Source: an uncultured Bacteroidia bacterium
GTDB taxonomy: Bacteria > Bacteroidota > Bacteroidia > Bacteroidales > Prolixibacteraceae
NCBI GenBank assembly: GCA_903897145.1
Contig: CAIUAN010000038.1
Coordinates: forward strand, 62,001 to 126,000
Reading direction: 5' to 3'
Length of the DNA: 64,000 nt
The first letter of the stretch is position 1. Each line of letters starts with the position of its first letter. Positions 1 to 9,875 of the stretch are shown here, one piece after another. Below the pieces are notes generated by a model, which worked only from the letters and a program-made list of their open reading frames with translations, searched no databases and was not told the origin of the DNA. A program made the position numbers and the translations under genes.

Positions 1-1107
1 TTCACCACAACAAAAGAGATTGCGCACACTCCGGTAAAAAACCAATCTCAAACAGGAACTTGTTGGTCTTTTGCGGGCATGTCGTTCTTTGAATCAGAGA
101 TGTTACGGATGGGCAAGCCTGAGGTTGATTTATCGGAGATGTTTCAGGTTAGTCTCTGCTACCGCGAAAAAGCTAAGAAATTTGTCCGGATGGAAGGAAA
201 GATGAATTTTGGTTCAGGAGGCGAGCTGTACGATGATTTCTATATACTTAACAAATATGGATTAGTCCCAGAGAGTGCTTTTCATGGCATTAAATACAAT
301 GAAGAGAAGCATTCACATGGTGAGATGGATGAAGTATTAAAGAAAATAGTAGAAGGTGTTGTTGAAAATAAAAGCAGAAAAATTTCTCCTGTTTGGGACC
401 AAGCATTTAACAAAACAATCGATACCTATCTTGGGGAATTACCAGAAACATTTAAATACAAAGGGCAAACCTATACGCCAAAATCATTTGCAACAGACTA
501 TTGCGGAATAGATTCGAAAAACTATGTACAGATTACCTCCTTTACTCATCACCCATTTTACGAAACATTTAGCCTAGAGGTTCAAGATAACTGGTTATGG
601 AGTGAATCGTACAATATTCCGCTTGATGAGTTACAAGAGATTGTCGATTATTCACTAAATAATGGTTATTCAGTATTATGGGCAGCAGATGTGAGCGACA
701 AAGGATTTGCCACTTCTCAAAAAGGGATTGCTGTAGTGCCAGATAAGACACCTAAAAATATGAATCAAGTTGAAGTAGCCAAATGGGATAGTCTATCGGA
801 AAAAGAAAAAGACGATACTTTCTACAAGTTCGAAAAACCTGGCAAAGAACAAGAGATTACGCAGCAGATTCGACAGGTCGCTTTTGATAACTTAGAGACT
901 ACCGACGACCATGCCTTACATTTGATCGGGACAGCAGTTGATCAGAATGGTACGACCTATTACAAAGTAAAAAATTCATGGGGTGATTACAACCAATACA
1001 AAGGTTATTTCTATGCTTCAAAGCCCTACTTACGCTATAAAACAACGGCTATAATGGTCAATAAAGCAGCCATTCCAGAAGTAATACGTAAAAAACTTAA
1101 GTTATAG
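1..1107 (+). CDS. C1-family aminopeptidase (bleomycin hydrolase/PepC type), 5'-truncated
   Basis: The reading frame is open from base 1, so the gene begins outside the window; the first ATG at 79 is internal. The visible part starts at the papain-type active site: PVKNQSQTGTCWSFAG puts the catalytic Cys at codon 21 of the fragment, with the oxyanion Gln before it. The catalytic His lies in DDHALHLIG and the Asn in VKNSWGD near the C-terminus, so the Cys-His-Asn triad is complete. This order and length fit the bleomycin hydrolase/aminopeptidase C family, which trims N-terminal residues from peptides. A signal peptide cannot be judged because the N-terminus is missing. The family call is firm; cellular location is open. 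Confidence 0.9.
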   Translation, partial: FTTTKEIAHTPVKNQSQTGTCWSFAGMSFFESEMLRMGKPEVDLSEMFQVSLCYREKAKKFVRMEGKMNFGSGGELYDDFYILNKYGLVPESAFHGIKYNEEKHSHGEMDEVLKKIVEGVVENKSRKISPVWDQAFNKTIDTYLGELPETFKYKGQTYTPKSFATDYCGIDSKNYVQITSFTHHPFYETFSLEVQDNWLWSESYNIPLDELQEIVDYSLNNGYSVLWAADVSDKGFATSQKGIAVVPDKTPKNMNQVEVAKWDSLSEKEKDDTFYKFEKPGKEQEITQQIRQVAFDNLETTDDHALHLIGTAVDQNGTTYYKVKNSWGDYNQYKGYFYASKPYLRYKTTAIMVNKAAIPEVIRKKLKL

Positions 1108-1139
1108 TTGTTTTATATTGGAAAATTTATCTACTTTTG
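1108..1139 (+). promoter_or_regulatory. Putative promoter of rplS
   Basis: A TTG at 1108-1110 lies 21 bp upstream of TACTTTTG (1132-1139), which matches the Bacteroidota -7 element TAnnTTTG. Transcription would start near 1145 and leave a leader of about 83 nt before the rplS ATG. Seen in sequence; no other support. Confidence 0.5.
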
Positions 1140-1227
1140 CGCCTCGTTCCGTACGTAATCTCTGACAGCAAACAACTAGACACTGTGAATATTGCGTTCG
1201 TTAATATTACTGATAAAAACAAGCAGA

Positions 1228-1578
1228 ATGGATCTAATTAAAATTGCAGAGAATGCGTTTTTAGGTGACCAAAAAGTACAACCTACATTTCACGCAGGTG
1301 ACACCATTACGGTTAGTTACAAAATCGTCGAGGGTGTTAAAGAGAGAATTCAGAACTACAAAGGTATTGTAATTCAAATCAAAGGCACTGGAACAACAAA
1401 GACATTTACCGTACGTAAAATGTCTGGCAATATTGGAGTAGAAAGAATTTTCCCTTTCACTTCACCATTTATTGACAGCATTGAAGTAAATCGTATGGGA
1501 CGTGTGCGTCGTGCACGTCTATATTATCTTCGTGATTTGACCGGAAAGAAAGCCCGGATCAAAGAAAAAAGATTCTAA
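1228..1578 (+). CDS. rplS: 50S ribosomal protein L19
   Basis: Structural protein of the large ribosomal subunit, 116 aa, at the 30S-50S interface. The family signature is clear: [19 protein letters not shown] followed by the [11 protein letters not shown] strand, then [18 protein letters not shown], and a basic C-terminus [18 protein letters not shown]. An in-frame TTG at 1192 would add 12 residues with no family counterpart, so the ATG at 1228 ([11 protein letters not shown]) was chosen. It has its own promoter-like element and is followed by a strong terminator, so it is probably monocistronic rather than part of a trmD operon. Confidence 0.97.
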   Translation: MDLIKIAENAFLGDQKVQPTFHAGDTITVSYKIVEGVKERIQNYKGIVIQIKGTGTTKTFTVRKMSGNIGVERIFPFTSPFIDSIEVNRMGRVRRARLYYLRDLTGKKARIKEKRF

Positions 1579-1592
1579 AAAACAACTCTTAC

Positions 1593-1623
1593 AAAGGTTC
1601 CTCAAAAAGGAACCTTTTTTTTG
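1593..1623 (+). terminator. Rho-independent terminator after rplS
   Basis: A 9-bp perfect stem AAAGGTTCC / GGAACCTTT (1593-1601 with 1609-1617), a 7-nt loop and a T tract running to 1622. It lies 15 bp after the rplS stop. Confidence 0.9.
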
Positions 1624-1652
1624 TTATTTTTAAAGAAAAATAACTGTTAACT

Positions 1653-2576
1653 ATGGCTTTTTTCGCCAGGGAGAAACTATTCACCAAACGATGGCTAGTC
1701 GACTATTGTTTGATTACAGCAGGATCATTTATTCTGGCTTTAGGTTATGTTTTTTTTATCACTCCTCATAAAATTGTACCTGGAGGTGTGTTCGGACTTG
1801 GCATTATTTTACATTACCTTACCAAAGGGATGTCAATCTGGGCTGATGGTTTTCCAATAGGCCTATTTAATTTAATTGCGAACATTCCACTTGCCTACCT
1901 AGGCATTAAATTTCTTGGAAGAAATTTTGGCACTAAGACCATTTACGGTTTTGTCTCCTCCTCAATATTTATGGACGCTATCACCTATATGCGTGTTATC
2001 GGTGATGCTCCCCTAGTAAACGACGTATTACTCTCCTGTATTTATGGGGGCGTACTCTCCGGCCTTGGTTTAGGACTTATCTTTAAAGCACGAGCAACCT
2101 CCGGAGGAAGCGATATAATTGCCATGTTGGCGAATCAGAAAACTCGACTACCAATCGGACAAATGATCATATGGGTTGACTCAGCGATTGTGCTCATTGC
2201 ATTAGCTGCTTTTAAAGATTGGCAGATCCCTCTCTATAGCATTGTCGTTATCTATATCACTGGCAGAGCGGTCGATTTAATCTTGGAGGGTGCAACATAT
2301 AACAAAGCCTTGATTATCATTTCAGATCAGCACGAGACTATTCGAGATAAAATAATTATAGATTTAGAACGAGGTGGCACCTACCTTAAAGGGACAGGAA
2401 TGTATACAAACACAGAAAAACAAGTCATATTTACCGTGGTAAACCGACGAGAGGTCGCTATACTAGAAGAACTTGTCAATTCTATTGATCCGAATGCATT
2501 TATTGTGATCATGGATGCCAGTGAAATATTAGGTGAAGGATTCAAATCGTTAAAACATAAAATTGACGACCACTGA
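1653..2576 (+). CDS. YitT family integral membrane protein (DUF161 + DUF2179)
   Basis: A 307-aa protein with about five or six hydrophobic segments in the first 210 residues, including GSFILALGYVFFITPHKIVPGG, which is typical of the YitT/DUF161 family. The glycine-rich stretch SGLGLGLIFKARATSGGSDII is a family hallmark. The last 90 residues are a soluble DUF2179 domain (GGTYLKGTGMYTNTEKQVIF, then AFIVIMDASEILGEGF). Family members sit in the inner membrane and are thought to be transporters or regulators; no substrate is known. The gene ends 22 bp before the patatin gene start and may be co-transcribed with it. Confidence 0.9.
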   Translation: MAFFAREKLFTKRWLVDYCLITAGSFILALGYVFFITPHKIVPGGVFGLGIILHYLTKGMSIWADGFPIGLFNLIANIPLAYLGIKFLGRNFGTKTIYGFVSSSIFMDAITYMRVIGDAPLVNDVLLSCIYGGVLSGLGLGLIFKARATSGGSDIIAMLANQKTRLPIGQMIIWVDSAIVLIALAAFKDWQIPLYSIVVIYITGRAVDLILEGATYNKALIIISDQHETIRDKIIIDLERGGTYLKGTGMYTNTEKQVIFTVVNRREVAILEELVNSIDPNAFIVIMDASEILGEGFKSLKHKIDDH

Positions 2577-2598
2577 TCATCAAAATTCTCGAGTTAAA

Positions 2599-4887
2599 AT
2601 GTTTAAAAAAGCCATACTGATAAGCCTATTTTATTTTCTATTTTTTTCTAGCTATGGCCAGAAGGTAGGACTAGTATTGAGCGGTGGTGGAGCAAAAGGA
2701 CTGGCACATATTGGCGTGATAAAGGCTCTTGAAGAGAATAATATCCCCATTGATTATATTACTGGAACCTCGATGGGGGCTATTATCGGCGGGTTGTATG
2801 CTGCCGGATATTCACCAGAAGAGATGGAAACGCTATTTAAATCTGAAGACTTTAAATTTTGGTCTACGGGCGAGATACCACCTAAATATGTTTATTTCTT
2901 TAAGCAACTTGATGAAAACCCCTCTTTTATAGATCTTGATTTCGTCCGAAAAGAGGACAAAATTCAGCTTGCCCTGCCCACAAATATTGTCCCATCTGGT
3001 CAAATGGATTTTGGCTTTATGGAACTCTTCAGTCCAGCAAATGCTTTAGCAAAAAAGGACTTCAACAACCTATTTATACCTTTCAGATGTGTCGCAACAG
3101 ATATTTATCGTGGCGAGCAAGTAGTTTTTCGAAATGGTAACTTAGGAGAGTCTATTCGTGCTTCCATGACTTTCCCTTTTTATTTTAAACCCATTGAGAT
3201 CGACAGTGTATTATTGTTTGATGGAGGGCTCGTAAATAATTTTCCAAGTGATGTCATGTTACAAGACTTCAAACCAGGTTTTACGATTGGCAGCGCAGTA
3301 GGATTTAAAAATATCAAGCCACCTAAGGATGACCTGAGGTTGCAGCTTGAAAACATGATCGTTCGTAAATCCAACTACACCATACCTGACAGTATTGGAC
3401 TGACTATAAAGTCACCGGTTGATCATATTGAACTTTTCGACTTCGAACAATTAGAGCTAATAGAAAAAGAGGGGTATGACGCCACTATGGCACAGATCGA
3501 ACAAATTAAATCGCGTATAAAAAGCAGAAGAGAACTTGAACAATTAAATCGTCAGCGCGAAGAATTTAGAAGTAAATGCCCTACATTGAAATTCAGCAGC
3601 ATTCAAGTTTCGGGAGTAGATGGATCGCAACGGCATTACATTATCCATTCGATCCAGCATAAATTAAAAGTTATTGACTTAGAAGAACTCAGAGGTGAAT
3701 ACTTTAAGATCCTTGCAGACGATAAAATCAAATCATTGTTACCCACAGCAGACTTCAATAAAGAATCTGGTTTATTTGAGCTACAACTCAAAGCTGAGCA
3801 AAAAAAACCGCTTGCAGTAGGTGTTGGCGGGTACTTTTCCCTTTCTGATGTAAATCAAGGTTATATAGGCTTAGATTATCGCCTATTCAACAATCAACCC
3901 ATCACAATTCAATCAAATTTACATATTGGAAAATTCTACAGTTCCATCATGGCTGGAACACGGTTTAACTTTACAACCAAACATCCAGTCTCCTTGGAAC
4001 TCTACTTTATTAAAAATCGTACCGATTTTTTCGCCGGTGCAACACAGTTAATTTTTGAAAATAATCTTTCTCATTACATCATCCGCAATGATGATAAGAT
4101 CCAATTAAACCTTAGTTTTCCTGACAAAACAACTTCAAAATGGGATGTTGGTTTAGATTTCATAAATCAATCAGATGCCTACTATCAGACTATCAACTAT
4201 ACAAAAAGCGATTCGCCAGATGAAACAACCTTTACGGCAGGTGATGCTCATATTAGGTTCGAGACTAAAGCTTTTAATAAAAAGCAATATCCAACTGAAG
4301 GGAAAATGTTAAACATCGAATTGGGCTACCTTTTTGGCTCTGAGAAGGAAGAGCCAGGATCGCTAATTCCGCTTAATGATTCTTATAAAAAAGCGCACAA
4401 TTACTTGGAGCTAAACCTAAACTACGAAAAATATATCAAGAGCTTTAAATGGCTTAATATTGGAATATCTACAGATGCGTACCTCTCAAACAAACCCTTA
4501 TTTCATAATTATACCTCAACCTTACTAGCAGCACAAGCCTACTCTCCTACCGTAAATAGTTCGATGCGTTACATACCCTATCTTCGATCGAATAATTTTA
4601 TCGCAGGTGGTCTAAAAGCTATTTTACCTATTACCTCAAATACGCACTTTCGACTTGAAGGTTACTATTTCCAACCTTTTAAAGAGATTACAAGCGGACT
4701 AAACCAAATGCCTATCTATAAGGATAAGCTATTTACTTCGAGTGCATTTATTGGCAGTGGTGGACTAGTCTACCATACCCCATTTGGACCCGCCAGTTTG
4801 CTTCTAAACTACTATAGCAATAGTGATCCACGCTTTTACTTACAAGTAAGTTTTGGCTACCTTTTATACAACCATATTCGCAAATAA
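2599..4887 (+). CDS. Patatin-like phospholipase with C-terminal Omp85/BamA-type barrel
   Basis: A 762-aa secreted protein. It has a signal peptide (MFKKAILISLFYFLFFSSYG), then a patatin domain with the oxyanion loop SGGGAKG, the nucleophile elbow GTSMG (Ser near residue 58) and the dyad Asp in DGGLVNNFP. A POTRA-like linker and a beta-rich C-terminal half of about 350 residues follow, ending in an aromatic beta-strand-like tail. This is the PlpD/RssA-like architecture: a lipase tethered to or passed through an outer-membrane barrel. An in-frame TTG at 2563 would overlap yitT and hide the signal peptide, so ATG 2599 was chosen. Likely a surface or periplasmic lipid hydrolase. Confidence 0.9.
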   Translation: MFKKAILISLFYFLFFSSYGQKVGLVLSGGGAKGLAHIGVIKALEENNIPIDYITGTSMGAIIGGLYAAGYSPEEMETLFKSEDFKFWSTGEIPPKYVYFFKQLDENPSFIDLDFVRKEDKIQLALPTNIVPSGQMDFGFMELFSPANALAKKDFNNLFIPFRCVATDIYRGEQVVFRNGNLGESIRASMTFPFYFKPIEIDSVLLFDGGLVNNFPSDVMLQDFKPGFTIGSAVGFKNIKPPKDDLRLQLENMIVRKSNYTIPDSIGLTIKSPVDHIELFDFEQLELIEKEGYDATMAQIEQIKSRIKSRRELEQLNRQREEFRSKCPTLKFSSIQVSGVDGSQRHYIIHSIQHKLKVIDLEELRGEYFKILADDKIKSLLPTADFNKESGLFELQLKAEQKKPLAVGVGGYFSLSDVNQGYIGLDYRLFNNQPITIQSNLHIGKFYSSIMAGTRFNFTTKHPVSLELYFIKNRTDFFAGATQLIFENNLSHYIIRNDDKIQLNLSFPDKTTSKWDVGLDFINQSDAYYQTINYTKSDSPDETTFTAGDAHIRFETKAFNKKQYPTEGKMLNIELGYLFGSEKEEPGSLIPLNDSYKKAHNYLELNLNYEKYIKSFKWLNIGISTDAYLSNKPLFHNYTSTLLAAQAYSPTVNSSMRYIPYLRSNNFIAGGLKAILPITSNTHFRLEGYYFQPFKEITSGLNQMPIYKDKLFTSSAFIGSGGLVYHTPFGPASLLLNYYSNSDPRFYLQVSFGYLLYNHIRK

Positions 4888-4904
4888 AAAATCGATTTAA
4901 TTCC

Positions 4905-5807
4905 ATGATGGATATTAACAACCTAAACGCTAAGTTTTCTATTCCTGGCCATCTCAGCCTTATAGAGCTTGACAATCAAATTATTTCGCTAAACATCACG
5001 AACAACTTCGCAGATGCTCAAATCTCCCTATATGGCGCTCAAATCATCAGCTATACTCCAAAAAACGAAGTAGATATTCTTTGGCTTAGTCCGAATAGTT
5101 ATTTCACGGAAGGGAAAGCAATTAGAGGAGGGGTTCCCGTGTGCTTTCCTTGGTTTGGACCGCATCCATCCGACCAGTCCAAACCTCAACATGGATTTGG
5201 CCGAATTTCAAATTGGGAACTAGCTGAAACACGGTTAACATCTAAAGATGAAATAGAAGTCAAACTTAGACTACAGTCTTCACCAGCAACCAAATCTTAC
5301 TGGCCATTTGATTTCTTGGCTGAGATGACCTTTCTAATAGGGAAGACATTGACTATAACCCTGAAAGTAACCAATCAATCTGATCTTCCATTTGAATATA
5401 GCTGCGCACTTCACAACTATCTAAGAGTTAAGGAGATTAAGGATTGTGCAATTTTAGGATTACAGGACTGTTTGTACCAAGAGGATTCTGAAAAGATCAT
5501 GCACACGCAAAAAGAAGCCAAGCTTACAATCAATCAAGAAGTTGATAGAAACTACTCCAATACTGCTGGGTACTATTCATTAGTCGATCCAAATCACAAC
5601 CGAACCATTCGTATTCATAAAACAGGAAGTCTGATAACCACAGTCTGGAATCCAGGATCTCAAAAGAGTCAATCTTTAAAAGACATGCCTGATGATGGCT
5701 ATAAGAATTTTGTATGTATCGAAGCTGTTAATGCCTTATTAAACACTATAAAACTAGCGCCGGGAGAAGCCCACGAGACCTCCACAAAACTAGAATTAGA
5801 GGATTAA
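4905..5807 (+). CDS. D-hexose-6-phosphate mutarotase (YeaD-like aldose 1-epimerase)
   Basis: A 300-aa cytoplasmic protein without a leader. The family features are GGVPVCFPWFGPH, the catalytic His in QHGFGR and the catalytic Glu in NFVCIEAVN near the C-terminus. The enzyme interconverts alpha and beta anomers of hexose 6-phosphates. It starts 17 bp after the patatin gene and ends 8 bp from the converging GH20 gene. Substrate preference among phosphorylated and free sugars cannot be read from sequence. Confidence 0.88.
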   Translation: MMDINNLNAKFSIPGHLSLIELDNQIISLNITNNFADAQISLYGAQIISYTPKNEVDILWLSPNSYFTEGKAIRGGVPVCFPWFGPHPSDQSKPQHGFGRISNWELAETRLTSKDEIEVKLRLQSSPATKSYWPFDFLAEMTFLIGKTLTITLKVTNQSDLPFEYSCALHNYLRVKEIKDCAILGLQDCLYQEDSEKIMHTQKEAKLTINQEVDRNYSNTAGYYSLVDPNHNRTIRIHKTGSLITTVWNPGSQKSQSLKDMPDDGYKNFVCIEAVNALLNTIKLAPGEAHETSTKLELED

Positions 5808-5815
5808 ACCTTTTA

Positions 5816-7360
5816 TTACCAAGCTATTTGCTTTGAAGGATAATAGTTAACCCCTAAAACTTTTAAACGATCGCCTTGCTTAGCTAATCTCAGCTTATAC
5901 TCACTCCATGTCCGTCTAGATGAAGAGCACCATCCAACCTCTGCAATCCCAATAATACGGGGGAATGCCATATATTCTATATTTTTCATCGTTGAAATAG
6001 ACTCTGTCCAAATAGGTGCTTCCACACCTAGAATATTTTCTCTCTTTATACCAGGGACAATACTTTCAGGAATCCAATCATAACTCTTTTGAACATCAAG
6101 ATAACCTGCCCAATTAAGACCAAATGTAGTTAACGAATCATATTTCATATCTAAATAAGCATACATAGCAGGTGACATGATCACTTTAGCCCCCTTTTGA
6201 ACACCAAGGACAGCATTTTCAGCCTTTCCCCAATACTGCACAAAAGAGTTCGGCTTAAGGTCAGAAAGGGCTATCTCGTCCCAACCAATGACATGCTTAC
6301 CTAGCTTAGCAACAATAACTTGCATCCGATTTACAAATGGAATGTAATCTTCTATTTTAGTGACGTGCGACTCATCTCCACCAATATGCAAATAGGCACC
6401 AGGGGTCATTGCAGAAATCTCTTTTAGCACATCTTCAATAAAAGAATAGGTCGACTCTTTGGAGGTGCACACGGTGCTAAATCCAACTTCCGTACCAGTG
6501 TATAGATCTCTTGCCTTATTATCGCAATTCAGTTGTGCATAGCTTGCCAGCATCGCAGTGGTATGACCAGGCAAATCGATTTCAGGAATTACAGTGATAT
6601 TTCTAGAGGCTGCATACTGAACGATATCGCGAAATTGTTCTTGTGTATAAAAACCGGCCTTGCCTCCACCAACTTGAGATTTGCTGCCTGTGGCTGTAAG
6701 CTCTGGCCATTTTTTAATCTCAATCCGCCAACCCTGATCATCCGATAGATGGATATGAAAAACATTCATTTTGTACATCGATGCCAAGTCAATATAATGT
6801 TTTACATCTGCAACAGAGAAGAAATGACGAGCGACATCAAGCATAAACCCCCGATAAGCATATTCGGGAAAATCGCGAATGACACCAGCTGGAATAATCC
6901 ATGAATCACTCTGATGAGTTAACGCTTCTATTTTATCTGAAAATAGTTGTCTTAATGTCTGAATGCCATTAAAAAGGCCTGCGGATTTGTTCGCTAAAAC
7001 CTCTATTCTGTCAGGAGTAATTGTCAATTGATACCCTTCATCGCCTAGTGCAGAAATACTACTTTGCGATAAAACAAGGTAAATATTACCAGTTCCCTTT
7101 TGATCTGCAGTTTCGATTAAGGGCAACATAAATCCTGTTGCTGGCCTTAGTTTGTTGCGAAGAAGAGATCCAATTTTATTCACTTCGATGTTGTGTGAAA
7201 CAGCACAAATTTTCGACTTATCTGTTAATGCAAAGGAGCCCTTCCCTGAAACTACGGAGAAAGGCTTTGGTATAATGGCCACCTCAGCTAATTGAGTACT
7301 CGAATTAGCATAAGAGCTTGAAAAAATTATTAAGAACAAAAGGATTATAAAGATGCGCAT
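5816..7360 (-). CDS. Secreted beta-N-acetylhexosaminidase, GH20
   Basis: A 514-aa protein with a signal peptide (MRIFIILLFLIIFSSSYANS) and no lipobox. A GH20b N-terminal domain spans about residues 25-165. The catalytic (beta/alpha)8 barrel starts at YRGFMLDVARHFFSVADVKHYID, and the catalytic Asp-Glu pair is D329-E330 in HIGGDESH. FHIHLSDDQGWRIEI is a second family block. It should release terminal GlcNAc/GalNAc from host or fungal glycans or from cell-wall fragments through substrate-assisted catalysis. It converges on the mutarotase gene with only 8 bp between the stops. No partner gene suggests a specific substrate. Confidence 0.93.
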   Translation of the reverse strand: MRIFIILLFLIIFSSSYANSSTQLAEVAIIPKPFSVVSGKGSFALTDKSKICAVSHNIEVNKIGSLLRNKLRPATGFMLPLIETADQKGTGNIYLVLSQSSISALGDEGYQLTITPDRIEVLANKSAGLFNGIQTLRQLFSDKIEALTHQSDSWIIPAGVIRDFPEYAYRGFMLDVARHFFSVADVKHYIDLASMYKMNVFHIHLSDDQGWRIEIKKWPELTATGSKSQVGGGKAGFYTQEQFRDIVQYAASRNITVIPEIDLPGHTTAMLASYAQLNCDNKARDLYTGTEVGFSTVCTSKESTYSFIEDVLKEISAMTPGAYLHIGGDESHVTKIEDYIPFVNRMQVIVAKLGKHVIGWDEIALSDLKPNSFVQYWGKAENAVLGVQKGAKVIMSPAMYAYLDMKYDSLTTFGLNWAGYLDVQKSYDWIPESIVPGIKRENILGVEAPIWTESISTMKNIEYMAFPRIIGIAEVGWCSSSRRTWSEYKLRLAKQGDRLKVLGVNYYPSKQIAW

Positions 7361-7423
7361 AGCAAGCAGTTTAAGTTTAGTTTTAATCGTTTAATTACAA
7401 GTCATAAAAATAATGAAAAAACC

Positions 7424-9865
7424 TCAGTCAATAAATGACTCGTTATTTTTAAGGTACTTAAAAACAAAAATAATTTCCGAATAGGTGACAAGTTCTCCCA
7501 AGCCAGACTTAGCCGCCGCCAAACTCAGCGATCGATTCGTCAATGCCCATTTAGAAATAGTCGCGATTTTCTCCTTAGACACTAGTTTAGTTAAATCGAT
7601 TTCGCCGAGCGCTAGATAATGTGCTAAATGACTCTCAATTGTCGAGGATGATAATCCACGCTCTAATGCGACTTCGGAAATAGATTTGCCAGACTGAAAC
7701 AGCTCAAAAGAGAGAAGCTTCGTATCCACTTTTATTTTTTGCTCATGCTTAGCCTCAGCTGCAATTTCCTCCTCAACGGCAGAATCGCCCAAATAAGAAC
7801 TGATTATCGCAATAATCTCATTCCCAAATTGAGCTATTTTTTTCACGCCGAGACCCTTGATAGTTTTTAAAGCTGCAACCGATCGTGGCAACTTCGAACA
7901 AAGTTCTATCAAGGTCTTTTGTTGCAAGACCAGATAGGCGTCAACATTTAACTCTGAGGCTTTTTGATTACGCCAACTCTTTAGTGATTTATAGAGTTGA
8001 GCATTTTCAGCTGAAGTGACTCCAACTGTGGCACTTGATTTTATTTTTGATCTAGCTTCAATCATTATCGAAGCCTTCGCACGGCATTCCAGATACCCTT
8101 GTGCACTAAAGCCATTCAGACTACCTAATAAGCAGGCATGACGAAGATTAGCCTCTTGCACAAATTTTGCAAATGCCTCTTCAAGTGATTTCTTAACCGT
8201 CTTATTATCAATGTCAATATCTATATTTCTGAATCTTGATAACAGATTTAATTCTAGTCTTTCAGTAAAATAAGAACTTGCCTGTTTAATTCTCACCTGC
8301 AATGCATGGTTCTCCTTAAGGTCACTTTGAGCTGTTAGCAACTCAATTAATTGAACTTGAAACTTTTCTGAAACTGGATAAAGCTCTTGCTTAACAAAAG
8401 TATTGATTGCGTGTAAACTATCTTTTAAAATAGGATGAACACTCTCTTGGTGGTCTTCAATTAATTTTAAATGATACAATGAACCTCGAATCAAGATCTT
8501 AAAATCAAATAATTCAAGGATTAACTGGCGTTCAAACTCAAATTTAGACCGATCTAGAAGGTTCTGATCTGGAAGATTCTGTCGAAATTCCAAACTAAAT
8601 TGAGTAACCTTTTGGTCACTACTCATGCTTTGATTTGCAATAGGAGTGCTAAGAACAATCCCTTCTAAGGTCTTACAGCGACTTAATGCCACATAGACTT
8701 GACCATGTGTAAAAGCAGCATTTGCATCAACAATAACCTTCTCAAAAGTTAAGCCTTGACTCTTATGAATTGTAATGGCCCAAGCCAGTTTCAATGGAAT
8801 TTGATTAAACAAACCGATGATTGATTCTTTAATCTCTTTCGACTGTTCATCGATAAAATATTTGGTGTTTGCCCAATCTGCCCGTCCCACAACAATATCT
8901 TCTTTATCGGTTGCGCACCGAACCTGAACCGTATCCTCATCAATAGCTGTAACGATTCCTATTTTCCCATTATAAAAAAGCTTCTCTCTTGAGGAATCAT
9001 TCTTGACAAACATAACTTGAGCCCCAATTTTTAAATGAAGTTCAAGATCTGCAGGAAAGGAGTGTTCTGGAAACTCACCTTCTATACGAGCTTTAAATGA
9101 ATGAACTCTCGAGGTTAGCAATTCCAATTTAGCTCTATTTAAGTCATGAGCCTGGGCATTATGGGTAGTCAGATGAATATACCCATCTCCATCTTTTCCG
9201 CTGAATCCTGGGACATAGCGTTCATGGAGTGCAGCTAAAGTTTCTGCATCAAACTTATTCTCCCGAATCTTGTTAAGGATACCAATAAACTTCTCGTCTT
9301 GCTGTCGGAAGATATAGGTTAATTCAACAGTAACATAGTCGGTCTTTTTCAAGGCCAAACTGCTGAAAAAGTAAACCGACTCATAATAAGAGCTTAACAA
9401 TCTCCACTCCTCTTCTTTTGCTACTGGAGTAAGTTGTTGTAAATCACCTATCAACAGCAGTTGAACACCTCCAAAAGGTAAGTTGCGATTTTTATAACGA
9501 CGAAGTACACTATCGATGCCATCTAAAAGATCAGCACGCACCATACTGATCTCATCAATCACTAAAAGATCTAGGCTCTTTATGATTGAAATTTTATCAC
9601 GATTAAAGCGCTGAAGATTCGCTGCTGGCACCTTTTCGGAAGGGACAAAAGGTCCGAAAGGCAATTGAAAAAAGGAGTGAATAGTTACACCTCCGGCATT
9701 AATTGCTGCCACACCTGTTGGTGCGACAACAATCATCCGTTTATGAGAATTACTTTTAAGTTGGTGGAGAAAAGTAGTCTTTCCAGTTCCAGCTTTTCCA
9801 GTTAGAAAAACGTTTTTTCCTGTAAATTGAACAAAATCAAAAGCCAATTGCAATTGATCGTTCAT
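7424..9865 (-). CDS. PIF1-like DNA helicase with HRDC and C-terminal helix-turn-helix domains
   Basis: An 813-aa superfamily 1 helicase. The Walker A motif is TGKAGTGKTTF, Walker B/DE is LLVIDEISM, and the C-terminal helicase motif is WAITIHKSQGLTFEKV with VYVALSRCK, all typical of PIF1/RecD-like enzymes. An HRDC-like domain lies at about residues 640-700 (LPRSVAALKTIKGLGVKKI), followed by a RecQ-type HTH_40 segment (SGKSISEVALERGLSSSTI). The helicase core plus HRDC suggests work on recombination or G-quadruplex-like structures. A GTG at 9886 could add seven residues; ATG 9865 (MNDQLQLAFDF) is preferred because that GTG lies inside an inverted repeat. It sits downstream of rhaA but is not functionally linked to it. 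Confidence 0.88.
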   Translation of the reverse strand: MNDQLQLAFDFVQFTGKNVFLTGKAGTGKTTFLHQLKSNSHKRMIVVAPTGVAAINAGGVTIHSFFQLPFGPFVPSEKVPAANLQRFNRDKISIIKSLDLLVIDEISMVRADLLDGIDSVLRRYKNRNLPFGGVQLLLIGDLQQLTPVAKEEEWRLLSSYYESVYFFSSLALKKTDYVTVELTYIFRQQDEKFIGILNKIRENKFDAETLAALHERYVPGFSGKDGDGYIHLTTHNAQAHDLNRAKLELLTSRVHSFKARIEGEFPEHSFPADLELHLKIGAQVMFVKNDSSREKLFYNGKIGIVTAIDEDTVQVRCATDKEDIVVGRADWANTKYFIDEQSKEIKESIIGLFNQIPLKLAWAITIHKSQGLTFEKVIVDANAAFTHGQVYVALSRCKTLEGIVLSTPIANQSMSSDQKVTQFSLEFRQNLPDQNLLDRSKFEFERQLILELFDFKILIRGSLYHLKLIEDHQESVHPILKDSLHAINTFVKQELYPVSEKFQVQLIELLTAQSDLKENHALQVRIKQASSYFTERLELNLLSRFRNIDIDIDNKTVKKSLEEAFAKFVQEANLRHACLLGSLNGFSAQGYLECRAKASIMIEARSKIKSSATVGVTSAENAQLYKSLKSWRNQKASELNVDAYLVLQQKTLIELCSKLPRSVAALKTIKGLGVKKIAQFGNEIIAIISSYLGDSAVEEEIAAEAKHEQKIKVDTKLLSFELFQSGKSISEVALERGLSSSTIESHLAHYLALGEIDLTKLVSKEKIATISKWALTNRSLSLAAAKSGLGELVTYSEIIFVFKYLKNNESFID

Positions 9866-9875
9866 GCTAAAATCC

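Noticed and set aside
1183-1212. AATATT hairpin in the rplS leader as an L19 autoregulatory RNA
   Set aside because: The stem is short and AT-only; there is no resemblance that I can verify to the known L19 leader.
1192-1227. N-terminal extension of L19 from TTG 1192
   Set aside because: The extra 12 residues have no counterpart in the L19 family, while ATG 1228 gives the usual N-terminus.
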